Assembly (NCBI GenBank): GCA_020635535.1
Contig: JACJZP010000002.1
Coordinates: 246,632-310,631 of the forward strand
Reading direction: 5' to 3'
From: Flavobacteriales bacterium
GTDB taxonomy: Bacteria; Bacteroidota; Bacteroidia; UBA10329
Length of the DNA stretch: 64,000 nucleotides
A model generated the notes under the pieces. That model made no database searches. It was not told where the DNA came from and saw only the letters and a list, made by a program, of their open reading frames with translations. Numbering within the stretch: the first letter of the stretch is position 1; each line of letters starts with the position of its first letter. The position numbers and the translations under genes are program-made. This document shows positions 1-8,821 of this stretch, in pieces.

Positions 1-1281
1 CCAAATGGGTTTGCTGCTGCACCTGGAGAATATTTTGAAGGAAACTTCACTGTCCACTTTCCTCTTGGAGAGATAGTGGAAAATATAGCACTGGGGCAGG
101 TTGCAGCCGCACAAGTCGGTGTTTTTGATCTAACAGGCATACCAGATGGGTTGGAATATGAGTTTTACTTGGATAATGGAACCCAGGTTGACACAATTGG
201 ATTGGGAGACCCAGAAGCTTGGTTCCCTGATTCCGTTGGAGTCAGATATCAGATACCTGTTCAAACGGGTTATTTGAGGTTCTGCATACGGATTTTTGGT
301 ACTCCTATAGCGGTTACCTCTTCTGTAGACGACATTAATGTTCGGTTTGCTGTTTATGGTGTCGACCCATTTCCGTGGGTCTTTCATGATTATACAATTC
401 CATACATCATTTCAGAGAATTTATACACTCCAGAGATCTGTTTTGTAAATACGGATTTGGAAAGTGGGGTCAACCGTATCGTATGGAATAAAGTTGAATC
501 CAACTTTGTGGACTCTTTCAGGGTATACTATTCTACAGAATCAAGTCCTCAGCAGCAGAATTTTCTTGGTAGCGTTGCTTACGAGAATCTTTCAGAATTT
601 TATGATTCGACCAACACAAATCCAAATGAAGCCATCAATTACTATTTATCCATGGTAAACAACGATGCTGTTGAAAGCGATAAATCGCAAATGCATACCA
701 CTATTCATCTTAACGTTGACACTTTTACCAATGTAGATGGTCAACAGGTTGGTTTAAGCTGGAATAATTACGAACCACTTCCGCCAATAGAAGAGGACTA
801 CCTTATCTTTTCTGGGTCATCTCCAAGTAATCTTACTGTGGAGGCAGCGATACCAGCAGGATTTAATACTTGGATGTTGCCCTTCACCAATACGTTGACC
901 TATTATGCTGTAGGAACAACCCTTGATGCTTATTGTGTTCCCTCTAAAACTAGCAATGGAGAAGAAGTTTTCAGTAATGTGGTTTCCAACGCTAATTATT
1001 TAGGTGTTGCGGATCAGGAAAAGATTGCCTTCAGTCTTTACCCGAACCCAGCAATTGGCATCATCTCAGTTCATTTGCCTGAGATGTCTCAAAATGCGGT
1101 GATATCCCTTTTTAATGTACACGGGCAAATGATTCAGGTAATGGCAATGTCAGGGCAATTTTTAAACATCGATCTAACGTCAATTGACCAAGGAGTCTAC
1201 TTTTTGTGCATTTCTGACGGTGACAGGCAAGGTTGGAAGAAGTTCATAAGACAGTCAGACACTCCATTTTCCCCACACTAA
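1..1281 (+). CDS. Secreted protein with T9SS type A C-terminal sorting domain (5' end outside window)
   Basis: The frame is open from base 1, so the N-terminus and signal peptide lie upstream of the window; the true start is not visible. The visible part (about 426 codons) is a threonine/asparagine-rich, beta-sandwich-like extracellular region with fibronectin-III-like stretches (for example the segment reading NRIVWNKVESNFVDSFRVYY). The last ~75 residues carry the signature of the type IX secretion type A sorting domain: an FSLYPNP motif, then a VISLFNVHGQ strand and a GVYFLCIS strand, ending in a basic tail (KKFIRQ). In Bacteroidota such domains direct export through the T9SS and are normally removed at the cell surface. 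The role of the passenger region is not recognisable. Confidence 0.85.
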   Translation, partial: PNGFAAAPGEYFEGNFTVHFPLGEIVENIALGQVAAAQVGVFDLTGIPDGLEYEFYLDNGTQVDTIGLGDPEAWFPDSVGVRYQIPVQTGYLRFCIRIFGTPIAVTSSVDDINVRFAVYGVDPFPWVFHDYTIPYIISENLYTPEICFVNTDLESGVNRIVWNKVESNFVDSFRVYYSTESSPQQQNFLGSVAYENLSEFYDSTNTNPNEAINYYLSMVNNDAVESDKSQMHTTIHLNVDTFTNVDGQQVGLSWNNYEPLPPIEEDYLIFSGSSPSNLTVEAAIPAGFNTWMLPFTNTLTYYAVGTTLDAYCVPSKTSNGEEVFSNVVSNANYLGVADQEKIAFSLYPNPAIGIISVHLPEMSQNAVISLFNVHGQMIQVMAMSGQFLNIDLTSIDQGVYFLCISDGDRQGWKKFIRQSDTPFSPH

Positions 1282-1290
1282 TTTGCGGAC

Positions 1291-2313
1291 ATGAAAAACA
1301 CCCTCCGCATCTGTGTTGTAGGCCTTGGTAGAGCCGGCAACTTCCATCTTACATCCATTGAACGTATAGACGGCCTCGAATTGCATTCCGTAGTAGATAC
1401 CGATGCCGCCTTGGCACAGCGCGAGGGTGAAGCACGCGGTTGCAAATGGAGCACTGAACTGACCGAACTTCTAGCTGATGATGACCTGAATGCCGTCATT
1501 GTGGCATCGCCAACGGATGCCCATTTCCAGTACATCTGCGATGCGCTCAATGCAGGCAAACACGTTTTCACCGAAAAGCCCGTGGGGCATACGGTAGAGG
1601 AGATAAACACCTGCTTTGAACTGGCGGCCAAGTATGGCAAGGCACTGCACCTTGGATTTCAGCGTAGGTTCGATAGGAACTTCATGGCGCTTAAGCGCAG
1701 ACTGCCCGAACTGGGCGATGCACGTATCGTAAAGGCCAGTTCGCGTGATAATCCTCGACCCTCTTACGATTATCTCAAAATCTCGGGCAACATCTTTCAT
1801 GATATGCTTATTCATGATTTCGATATGCTTATGTTCCTCTTCGGGGCCAAAAAGCCCGAAACAGTTTTTGCCGCTGGGCATGCTTATGATGAAACCATTG
1901 CCAGCTTCAACGATTTCGATACGGTGATGGTCTCGATAAAATACTCTGATGGAATGGTCTGTAGCATTGACACCAGTAGAATTGCCGCCTATGGCTATGA
2001 CCAGCGCATAGAGGTGTTTGGCAAGAAAGGAATGGCCACGGTGGAGAACGAACGTAACAACTCCGTGAATCTCTACACGGAAAATGGTGCAAGTCATGAG
2101 CCGTTCAATTACAGTTTTCCGCAACGTTACAAGGATGCTTATTATGAAGAGATGATTCAGTTTAAAGATGGAATCAGAAATGGGATATTGACCAATGTCG
2201 CACAAGCAGAATCGGTCCTCTCTCATCAATTGGCAGACGCTGCATTGGAGTCTATACAAACTGGAACGGTTGTTCAGTTCAAAGAATTTGTAAAATCCAA
2301 CTCTCGATTATAG
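1291..2313 (+). CDS. Gfo/Idh/MocA family NAD(P)-dependent oxidoreductase (inositol 2-dehydrogenase-like)
   Basis: A 340-residue protein of normal length for the family. The N-terminal Rossmann fold starts with VVGLGRAGNFH (residues ~9-19), and the family EKPVG motif is at ~94-98. The second domain holds GNIFHDMLIHDFDM (~165-178), which matches the HD..IHDxD catalytic/substrate region of myo-inositol 2-dehydrogenases. Oxidation of a polyol or sugar with NAD(P) in the cytoplasm is therefore expected; the exact substrate cannot be told from sequence, and there are no inositol-pathway neighbours (no iolE/iolB) to confirm it. It begins 9 bp after the stop of the secreted protein and is followed by a 77-bp gap before the helicase. 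Confidence 0.85.
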   Translation: MKNTLRICVVGLGRAGNFHLTSIERIDGLELHSVVDTDAALAQREGEARGCKWSTELTELLADDDLNAVIVASPTDAHFQYICDALNAGKHVFTEKPVGHTVEEINTCFELAAKYGKALHLGFQRRFDRNFMALKRRLPELGDARIVKASSRDNPRPSYDYLKISGNIFHDMLIHDFDMLMFLFGAKKPETVFAAGHAYDETIASFNDFDTVMVSIKYSDGMVCSIDTSRIAAYGYDQRIEVFGKKGMATVENERNNSVNLYTENGASHEPFNYSFPQRYKDAYYEEMIQFKDGIRNGILTNVAQAESVLSHQLADAALESIQTGTVVQFKEFVKSNSRL

Positions 2314-2390
2314 GAGTACCTTCGCGCCAACAAAAACGGAAATGGCATTGAACGAATTGATGGCTGTTTCACAACTATCTATCAAACTAT

Positions 2391-3686
2391 ATGTCATTTA
2401 AAGACCTCGGCTTGGCCGAACCTCTGCTTCGTGCCATCAACGATAAAGGCTACGAAACCCCATCGCCCATTCAAGAAAAGTGTATTCCGGTAGTGCTCGA
2501 AGGCAAGGATGTTTTGGCATCTGCCCAAACGGGCACGGGTAAGACCGCAGGCTTTTCGCTGCCCATGCTACAACTGCTTTCGCAGGAAAGGGAAAAGCAT
2601 AACCGTCCAGTAAGGGCGCTCATCCTCACACCAACCCGCGAACTGGCGGCTCAGATAGGCGAGGAGCTGAAGGATTACAGCCGTTACCTGCACCTGCGGT
2701 ACACGGTCATATTCGGTGGCGTGAATCAGAATCCACAGGTTCGTGCCATCAAGCAAGGAGTTGACATTCTGGTTGCCACACCGGGTCGTCTGTTGGATCT
2801 GCATACGCAGAACCTTCTGCGACTTGATAATGTGGAGATACTGGTACTTGATGAGGCCGACCGCATGCTGGACATGGGTTTTCAGCGCGACCTGAACCGC
2901 ATTGTGGATATTCTACCCCACAAGCGGCAGAATCTTCTGTTCTCTGCCACCTTCAGTAAGGAGATAAAGAAGCTGGCGCAGACCTACCTCACGCATCCTG
3001 TATCGCTTTCTGCCACGCCTGAGAATACCACTGTGGAGAAGATTGAGCAGCGTGTCATCCGCGTAGATAAGGACAGAAAGACTGCACTTACCATTAAGCT
3101 CATTGCTGAGGGAGATTGGCAGCAGGTGCTCATCTTTACCCGCACCAAGCATGGGGCAAATCGCCTCAGTCAGAAGTTGGAGAAGGCCAAGATCACTTCA
3201 GCGGCCATCCATGGCAATAAGACGCAGAATGCGCGGACAAGTGCACTGGCGGGATTCAAAAGCGGTAGGATCCGTGTGCTGGTGGCCACCGACATTGCCG
3301 CCCGTGGATTGGATATTCCGTTACTTCCACACGTGATCAATTACGAATTGCCGAATGTACCGGAAGATTATGTGCACCGCATTGGCCGTACCGGCAGAGC
3401 AGGTGCCAGTGGCGAGGCCATCTCATTGGTTGGTGGCGATGAGGTGGATTACCTGACAGGAATTGAGAAACTGCTGGGCGAGAAGCTCACACGACAGATC
3501 ATTCTGGGTTTTGAACCGCAGGATCCTGAGACCGCACCAATTAAGAAACAGCAGGAGCAGCGTCCTCCGCGTGATAAGAAACCGCACAACGGCCCCAAAC
3601 CCAAGCATAAGCAGCAGAACCAGTCAAACGCTGGAGATGGCGCTGCCAAGCCGAAGAAGCGGAGAGATTGGCGTAGAAGACGATAG
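2391..3686 (+). CDS. rhlE: DEAD-box ATP-dependent RNA helicase, RhlE type
   Basis: 431 residues with all superfamily 2 helicase motifs in order: Q motif (YETPSPIQ, 21-28), Walker A AQTGTGKT (45-52), PTRELAAQ (81-88), TPGR (130-133), DEAD (154-157), SAT (185-187) and HRIGRTGR (329-336). The C-terminal ~60 residues are a basic, proline/lysine/glutamine-rich tail ending in WRRRR, typical of RhlE-type proteins and likely to bind RNA non-specifically. It would unwind structured RNA in ribosome assembly or RNA decay. The chosen ATG begins MSFKDLGL, the usual start of the family. A possible promoter box (TACCTTCG, 2317-2324) and a 19-codon upstream reading frame (2342-2401) that overlaps the start lie just before it. 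Confidence 0.93.
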   Translation: MSFKDLGLAEPLLRAINDKGYETPSPIQEKCIPVVLEGKDVLASAQTGTGKTAGFSLPMLQLLSQEREKHNRPVRALILTPTRELAAQIGEELKDYSRYLHLRYTVIFGGVNQNPQVRAIKQGVDILVATPGRLLDLHTQNLLRLDNVEILVLDEADRMLDMGFQRDLNRIVDILPHKRQNLLFSATFSKEIKKLAQTYLTHPVSLSATPENTTVEKIEQRVIRVDKDRKTALTIKLIAEGDWQQVLIFTRTKHGANRLSQKLEKAKITSAAIHGNKTQNARTSALAGFKSGRIRVLVATDIAARGLDIPLLPHVINYELPNVPEDYVHRIGRTGRAGASGEAISLVGGDEVDYLTGIEKLLGEKLTRQIILGFEPQDPETAPIKKQQEQRPPRDKKPHNGPKPKHKQQNQSNAGDGAAKPKKRRDWRRRR

Positions 3687-3737
3687 GTTCAAACATGTGA
3701 ACAGAGCCTGCTAATTCCCTAATTTAGCCGCGCTTTA

Positions 3738-3925
3738 GGTTCTCAACCATTCTACGGATGTGCGAGATTAAAATGGGAACTCGGTGTAAGTCCGAGACTG
3801 TTCCCGCAGCTGTAAGCTCTGAGTAAGACCTGTTATTCTCGGTCACTTTCTCCGCCTCGGGCGGAGGAGGGAAGACCAACAGGTTAGAGTAAGTCAGAAG
3901 ACCTGCCTCAAGCATCACGTTCTCA
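3738..3925 (+). promoter_or_regulatory. Cobalamin (B12) riboswitch
   Basis: The stretch contains the hallmark conserved blocks of the adenosylcobalamin/cobalamin aptamer: GGGAACTCGGTGTAAGTCC (3775-3793), CTGTTCCCGCAGCTGTAA (3798-3815) and the B12 box AGTCAGAAGACCTGCC (3892-3907). A variable GC-rich hairpin (TCCGCCTCGGGCGGA, 3851-3865) lies between them. It ends about 40-60 bp before the BtuB-like start codon, with a purine-rich stretch in between (GGGGAGCAGAGGAATG) that could be masked when B12 is bound, so control of translation initiation is likely. Outer boundaries are approximate. Confidence 0.93.
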
Positions 3926-3965
3926 TTGGCCTTCGGGAAAAAGGTGGGGAGCAGAGGAATGAAAG

Positions 3966-5858
3966 ATGAAACACATAGGCATTTGCCTGTTCTTATGCTT
4001 GATGCATACCGTCTGCTTGGCACAGGTGGTTGATACGGTCGTTTACCCTGAGGTAACGGTCGCGGAGCAGCGAATTACCGAAGCCATCGGGTCATCCGTT
4101 ACCGAAACCGACACACTGGTTTATCAATTACTGAGGTCGCGTGGATTGACACAGGTGCTCGAAACGGAGAGTTTCATCTCAACACGCGCTTATAGTCCAG
4201 GCGGTGTGGCCAATTTTTCGGTACGTGGAACAGGTTCGCAACACACCCAGGTGGTATGGGAGGGCATTCCGATCAACGATCCGATGTTGGGGCAGACCGA
4301 CCTTTCAACCATTTCGCTGAGTGGCATTTCCAATGTGCGTGTCTTGTATGGTGCTGCTGGTTTAACCAATAATTCGGGAGGAATAGGTGGAACCATTGAA
4401 CTTATTCCAAAGGAAAAGCGCACCAAAGATGGTTTTGATGGAAAGCTGAATCTGCATGCCGGTTCATTTGGAATGTATGGCGTTTCAGTTCAGCTTCGCG
4501 ATAGATACAAGATGGTTTTTGGAAGCACTTCGGTGGAATACCAGAAAGCAAAGAACAATTTCCCATTCAGGAATTTGGCCAGCATTCAGCATGAGGAGAA
4601 AACCTTGGAGCATGCTGCCGTTGAACGCATTGGTTTTACAAAGTCATTGGGAGTTCAACTCAATGAACGGAACGCGCTGAAAGCCAGCCTTTATTATGCG
4701 CAGGTTGATAGAGAATTTCCTCCAACAATGTTGATGGCATCAACCAAGGAAACGCTTTTCGACCGTGATATTTGGTTGGCTTTGAATTGGAATCGAGTAG
4801 GGAAGCGGTCAAGGATCTCGTTTACCTCATCTTACATTTTCGGTCAGCAGGATTATTTCGACAATAACGAATACACGTTCAATCATCGGTATCAGGCCAA
4901 CAAGAACCTGATTCGGTACAAATTGAACTTGGGTTACAACCTTCATTTGGAATTGGGTGGAGATGTTTTCAATGAAACAGCAAAGTCAGACAGCTCCTAC
5001 CGATACAAACCACATTGGCGTTTCTGGCAAGCGGCCTTTGCGTCCTTGAAATACGTTCCCAAGAAGTGGGTGGCAGCGCAGGTGCTTATCCGAGAAGATG
5101 TTATTGATGGAAAGTTCAGTCCGGTGCAAGGATTGATCGGGGTAGAGGTGAAACCGACCAAATGGGTCTACATGAAAGGGAATGTGGCCAGAAACTTCCG
5201 CCCGCCAACGCTTAACGACATGTATTGGGTGCCAGGCGGCAATGCCGATGTAAAGAGTGAGAGTGGCTTTTCTTGGGAGGCTGGTTTGGGCTTTAAGGCC
5301 AATTCTAAAAAGTACCATTTCAAAGCTGAAGCAACTTACTTCCAGTCGGAGATAGACAATTGGATCATTTGGCTACCTGATGGAAACCTTTGGACACCTC
5401 AAAATAAACGTGCCGTCTCCTCAGAAGGAATTGAGGCAAAACTGGAAACCTCAGTTTCCATTGGCAAGGTTCTTCTAAAGCTTTACGGTGCGTATACGTT
5501 TGTTTCCTCAACGATCAAAGAAGGTGCCACTGTAACAGATGCATCTGTTGGTAAGCAGTTGATCTATGTGCCTAAGCATCAGGCAAAGGCCAACATTTCC
5601 ATTCATGTTTCAAGGCTGTATCTGTTGTATGGACACAATTACATCGGATTGCGCTACACCACTTCAGATAATCTTAGCTCGTTGCCTGCATATCAGCTGA
5701 GCTTTCTGTCTTTCGGTTACACGCATCAGTTCCAAAAGCATGCCGTAGGGTTGAATTTCACCATAGATAACCTGTTCAATAAAGACTATCAAACAATTGC
5801 TTGGCGACCAATGCCGGGCCGTTCATTCTTAATCAATCTCAATTATCAATTCTTATGA
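3966..5858 (+). CDS. btuB: TonB-dependent outer-membrane receptor, BtuB-like (cobalamin uptake)
   Basis: 630 residues with a clear signal peptide (about 1-19, cleavage after CLA). Next come a TonB-box-like stretch near residues 22-32 (DTVVYPEVTV) and a plug domain with NFSVRGTGSQHTQVVWEGIP (about residues 79-98). The rest alternates aromatic residues as expected for a 22-strand barrel and ends in INLNYQFL. Such receptors import scarce nutrients across the outer membrane using TonB/ExbBD energy. The cobalamin riboswitch directly upstream and the BtuG-like lipoprotein directly downstream (ATGA overlap) point to vitamin B12 or a related corrinoid as substrate. Expression should drop when B12 is plentiful. 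The substrate call rests on context more than on the protein itself. Confidence 0.9.
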   Translation: MKHIGICLFLCLMHTVCLAQVVDTVVYPEVTVAEQRITEAIGSSVTETDTLVYQLLRSRGLTQVLETESFISTRAYSPGGVANFSVRGTGSQHTQVVWEGIPINDPMLGQTDLSTISLSGISNVRVLYGAAGLTNNSGGIGGTIELIPKEKRTKDGFDGKLNLHAGSFGMYGVSVQLRDRYKMVFGSTSVEYQKAKNNFPFRNLASIQHEEKTLEHAAVERIGFTKSLGVQLNERNALKASLYYAQVDREFPPTMLMASTKETLFDRDIWLALNWNRVGKRSRISFTSSYIFGQQDYFDNNEYTFNHRYQANKNLIRYKLNLGYNLHLELGGDVFNETAKSDSSYRYKPHWRFWQAAFASLKYVPKKWVAAQVLIREDVIDGKFSPVQGLIGVEVKPTKWVYMKGNVARNFRPPTLNDMYWVPGGNADVKSESGFSWEAGLGFKANSKKYHFKAEATYFQSEIDNWIIWLPDGNLWTPQNKRAVSSEGIEAKLETSVSIGKVLLKLYGAYTFVSSTIKEGATVTDASVGKQLIYVPKHQAKANISIHVSRLYLLYGHNYIGLRYTTSDNLSSLPAYQLSFLSFGYTHQFQKHAVGLNFTIDNLFNKDYQTIAWRPMPGRSFLINLNYQFL

Positions 5859-6952
5859 AAACGTTCGTAAAACTCCTGTTTATCTGTGGCAGTTTGGCCA
5901 TTATGAATTCGTGCAACAACAAGGATGGCTGTGAAGACACGGTCTGCCAAAATGGTGGCATCTGTGTGGAAGGTGAGTGCCAATGCCCTGATGGCTTTTC
6001 GGGTCCTAACTGCGAAATAGCTTCATTCAACAATGGCGTGTTCGTGGTTCACGAAGGAAATTTCCAAGGAGGAAATGCCTCATTGTCCTTCTACAGCAAG
6101 GATACAGAGGTAATGTCGAACGGGGTGTTTGCATCCGTCAATAACATTCCGCTTGGCGATGTTGGACAAAGCATGGAGATACATGGAGGTAAAGGCTACA
6201 TCGTGGTCAATAACTCGGGGAAAATTGAAGTAGTGGATCTTGATGGTCTTTCCTCAGTCGGAACCATTACTGGACTTACATCTCCGCGATACATCACTTT
6301 TCTAACCGATACAAAAGCATACGTTTCAGACCTGTTTTCAGGAGTAGTTTCTATCATCGATCCACAAACGCTGACCATACAAGGAAGTATTTCCATTAGC
6401 GGTCAAACAGAGCAGATGGTAGTGACCGGTTCGGGGTTGATGGTTGCTGGAACGGGTGCAAACTATGTTTACAAAGTTGATGTATTGACCGATCTACTTG
6501 CAGATAGTGTGAATGTTGGTATCGGGCCATCGAATTTGGCAATGGATGCGAACGGAAAAGTTTGGGTTTTGACCAATGGTGGTTGGGGAACCGAAGTGCC
6601 GAAACTTGTTCGCATAGATCCTTCTGATATGAGTGTTGAAATGACGTTGAATTTTCCGTCAACGAACAATTATCCTGGCAACTTGGAGATAAGTGGCGAT
6701 GGCAACACCCTTTACTATGTGGATGGACAGGTTTACCAAATGGATATTAACTCCAATGCGTTGCCAACAACTGCTTTTGCTTCGGCATTTGCGTACAAGT
6801 GTGGAATTGACCCAGTTGATGATATTGTCTACGTCTCAGATGCAGGCGACTTCAATTCGAATGGAAAAGTGTATCGATATGAGGCAAACGGAACACCAAT
6901 TGACACGTTCAATGTGGGTGTGATTCCTGCGGAGTATGCTTTTACGGAGTAA
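5855..6952 (+). CDS. Surface lipoprotein with EGF-like module and YncE/BtuG-like beta-propeller
   Basis: 365 residues from the ATG that overlaps the btuB stop (ATGA). It has a lipoprotein signal peptide with Cys20 after LAIMNS. An EGF-like module follows at ~26-53 with six cysteines (26, 31, 37, 42, 44, 53) and the typical CQNGGIC and CPDGFSGPNCE pattern. From ~57 the protein is built of repeated propeller blades (for example IHGGKGYIVVNNSGKIEVVD and TDTKAYVSDLFSGVVSIID), the YncE/DUF5074 style. In Bacteroides the B12-binding lipoprotein BtuG is a surface beta-propeller encoded beside btuB under a cobalamin riboswitch, so a capture role for B12 at the BtuB mouth is inferred. The EGF-like module at the membrane-proximal end is unusual. 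A strong terminator follows. Confidence 0.8.
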   Translation: MKTFVKLLFICGSLAIMNSCNNKDGCEDTVCQNGGICVEGECQCPDGFSGPNCEIASFNNGVFVVHEGNFQGGNASLSFYSKDTEVMSNGVFASVNNIPLGDVGQSMEIHGGKGYIVVNNSGKIEVVDLDGLSSVGTITGLTSPRYITFLTDTKAYVSDLFSGVVSIIDPQTLTIQGSISISGQTEQMVVTGSGLMVAGTGANYVYKVDVLTDLLADSVNVGIGPSNLAMDANGKVWVLTNGGWGTEVPKLVRIDPSDMSVEMTLNFPSTNNYPGNLEISGDGNTLYYVDGQVYQMDINSNALPTTAFASAFAYKCGIDPVDDIVYVSDAGDFNSNGKVYRYEANGTPIDTFNVGVIPAEYAFTE

Positions 6953-6971
6953 TGAAGAATGATAGGAGTTG

Positions 6972-7008
6972 AATAGCCTTTTGCCTTTGGCAGGGGGCTA
7001 TTTTTTTT
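6972..7008 (+). terminator. Rho-independent terminator after the B12 uptake genes
   Basis: AATAGCC (6972-6978) pairs with GGCTATT (6996-7002); an inner TGCC/GGCA pair extends the stem, and a run of eight T follows (7001-7008). The stop codon of the convergent trmH gene (6998-7000) lies inside the right arm. Confidence 0.85.
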
Positions 7009-7663
7009 GGGAATTATACAACCGTTCCAGCCCTTCAGGGTCTTTCAAGCAAAGCCGTGTCCATTCGTTCAAAAGGTCATCGTGTTCTTGTTCTGAAAGT
7101 TGCCAGTTCACGTTTTCTTTGCGTATGCGATAAGCCAAATGCTGTAATGTAATTGCGGCTGAAACGGAAATGTTCAGACTTTCCGTAAAACCATACATCG
7201 GAATGTACATGTGGTAGTCGGCCAGTTCAAAAGCATTGGAGGAAAGCCCCAATTTCTCTGTTCCGAACATGAGCGCTAAAGGTTCAGTTACGGGAAGCTC
7301 TTGTAGGGAGACACTTTCTGCACTGGGACTGGTGGCCACGATCTTGAAGCCTTTTTCTTTCAATTGATTGATGCAGTGGGTGGTGTTGTCATGGTCTTCT
7401 CGATATTGATGGATATGGATCCACTTGGCGGCACCTTTTACAACCTTCGGATTTACTCTATAGAAGTTCGTATTCTCTATGATGTGCACATCTTGAACAC
7501 CAAAGCAATCTGCACTGCGAAGAACAGCACTGGCATTGTGCGGTTCATAAATGTCTTCAAGCACAACCGTGAGGTGTCGAGTGCGCTCTTTGAGTCTTGA
7601 TGCGATCAGTTGGTTCTTGTTCGCGGTGACGAACGACTGTAAATATTCTAAGAGCGAGCTCAA
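6998..7663 (-). CDS. trmH: SpoU-family tRNA/rRNA 2'-O-methyltransferase, TrmH-like
   Basis: 221 residues with the three SPOUT motifs: motif 1 NASAVLRSADCFGV (~43-56), motif 2 LMFGTEKLGLS and motif 3 IPMYGFTESLNISVSAA, which forms the trefoil-knot SAM site. The catalytic-type Arg in motif 1 is present. TrmH methylates G18 of tRNA; the close flavobacterial homologues are named the same way, although rRNA substrates cannot be excluded. The start is a TTG at 7661-7663: two in-frame stops lie directly upstream and there is no early ATG. The start sits inside a palindromic intergenic repeat, and the stop inside the terminator of the convergent btuG-like gene. Confidence 0.88.
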   Translation of the reverse strand: MSSLLEYLQSFVTANKNQLIASRLKERTRHLTVVLEDIYEPHNASAVLRSADCFGVQDVHIIENTNFYRVNPKVVKGAAKWIHIHQYREDHDNTTHCINQLKEKGFKIVATSPSAESVSLQELPVTEPLALMFGTEKLGLSSNAFELADYHMYIPMYGFTESLNISVSAAITLQHLAYRIRKENVNWQLSEQEHDDLLNEWTRLCLKDPEGLERLYNSQKK

Positions 7664-7742
7664 TTATCAATGATGAATTAAGAATGAAAAATCAACTTGG
7701 TAAGTCTGTTCGCAATTTTTAATTCTTCATTTTACATTATTC
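7662..7742. repeat. AT-rich imperfect palindromic intergenic repeat, copy 1
   Basis: It begins AATTATCAATGA and runs through ATGAATTAAGAATGAAAAAT to the loosely complementary AATTTTTAATTCTTCATTTT and ATTATTCATTAT. The same 12-base left end recurs exactly at 41993-42004 between batA and batB. It overlaps the TTG start of trmH and the stop of the ureohydrolase gene. Confidence 0.6.
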
Positions 7743-8804
7743 ATTATCGGACGGCATTTTGCCGTTCGAGACTCCCATTTGATTGCACAGATGATAGAGC
7801 ATTCTTGCTCCAACATTCGTATCCCAACCTGTTTCTGAAGGAGAGACTTCGCATAGGTCGAACCCTATGATGGTTTTGCCTGAGGCAACGACTCTCTTAA
7901 TGAGGTAAACCGCCTGTTCAAACGTCAATCCGCCAGGAACCGGAGTTCCGGTTGAAGGACAGAGGCTGGGTTCCAATCCGTCAATATCAAAGCTGATGTA
8001 AACCCTTTCAGGTAGTTCAGAAATAATGTCGTTACAGATTGAGTCCCATGATTCCCCTGCAAATTGTTTGGCTTTCATCTGTTCGTCAAAGTAGCCGACA
8101 ATTCGGTCGTTTGAATTGAAAATGAAGTCCATTTCTTCATCGCAAACATCTCTCAATCCAACCGAAACTAATTTGGTTACATTTTCTTGAGCAAGTGCAT
8201 TTCGCATAATTGACGCATGCGAATAAGTGAATCCCTCATAGGCATTTCGAAGATCGGCATGTGCATCAATTTGAAGTATTCCGAACGAATCATGATTATC
8301 CGCAAGTGCATTTATAAGACCCAGTGGCGAACTGTGGTCGCCACCCAGCACGGCTACCAGTTTACCTTGTTGTAAGAATGTTCTAGATAGATTGCTCACG
8401 TATTCAACCAACTCTGCACACTGCGCGTTAACCTCCTGTAATGTTTCTCTGATCTCTGCATCTTCTTCAGATGCACCTTCCTCCAATCGGGTAATTACTT
8501 CTTGGGCTTTCTTACGATAATGTTTGTTCAGGTCTTTCCATTCCATGGGCACCTCTCGCATTGCAATACCCATTTTCCAAGCATCCTTAATGCCGGAGTA
8601 GTAAAGGTCAACTTGCTTTGATGCCCAAAGAATAGCTTCTGGTCCATTCCGTGTTCCATCTCCAAAAGATACTGTCACATCCCACGGAATAGGCAGAATC
8701 ACAACTTCTGCATCTTCTTCGGTAAATGGCAATCCGAACAAACCAGAATCCTTCAGGCCAGGTCCGTTCGAATCAAAATTGTCAATCTTATCTTGTTTGC
8801 TCAT
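7737..8804 (-). CDS. Ureohydrolase (agmatinase/arginase/formiminoglutamase superfamily)
   Basis: 355 residues from the ATG at 8804; a TTG 18 bp upstream is in frame but unlikely. The dinuclear metal site is complete: GGDHS (154-158), DAHAD (180-184) and SFDIDGLEP (~271-279). A long charged insertion (~95-140) before the first metal motif separates it from short agmatinases. Enzymes of this superfamily cleave guanidino or formimino groups (agmatine to putrescine, arginine to ornithine, formiminoglutamate to glutamate). The longer bacterial branch also includes the cyanobacterial guanidine hydrolases, so the substrate is open. There are no polyamine or histidine-degradation genes next to it. 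Agmatinase is the usual label for Bacteroidota homologues. Confidence 0.85.
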   Translation of the reverse strand: MSKQDKIDNFDSNGPGLKDSGLFGLPFTEEDAEVVILPIPWDVTVSFGDGTRNGPEAILWASKQVDLYYSGIKDAWKMGIAMREVPMEWKDLNKHYRKKAQEVITRLEEGASEEDAEIRETLQEVNAQCAELVEYVSNLSRTFLQQGKLVAVLGGDHSSPLGLINALADNHDSFGILQIDAHADLRNAYEGFTYSHASIMRNALAQENVTKLVSVGLRDVCDEEMDFIFNSNDRIVGYFDEQMKAKQFAGESWDSICNDIISELPERVYISFDIDGLEPSLCPSTGTPVPGGLTFEQAVYLIKRVVASGKTIIGFDLCEVSPSETGWDTNVGARMLYHLCNQMGVSNGKMPSDNE

Positions 8805-8821
8805 AGTGTGCCAAAATAACA

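Noticed and set aside
1471..2259. A long open frame of 262 codons antisense to the oxidoreductase gene
   Set aside because: It shows no domain and mirrors the codon pattern of the sense gene, which has clear family motifs.
1291..3686. Slightly more GC-rich codon use in the oxidoreductase and rhlE genes than in neighbouring genes
   Set aside because: The difference is visible only in parts, without flanking repeats or mobility genes; not enough to claim transfer.
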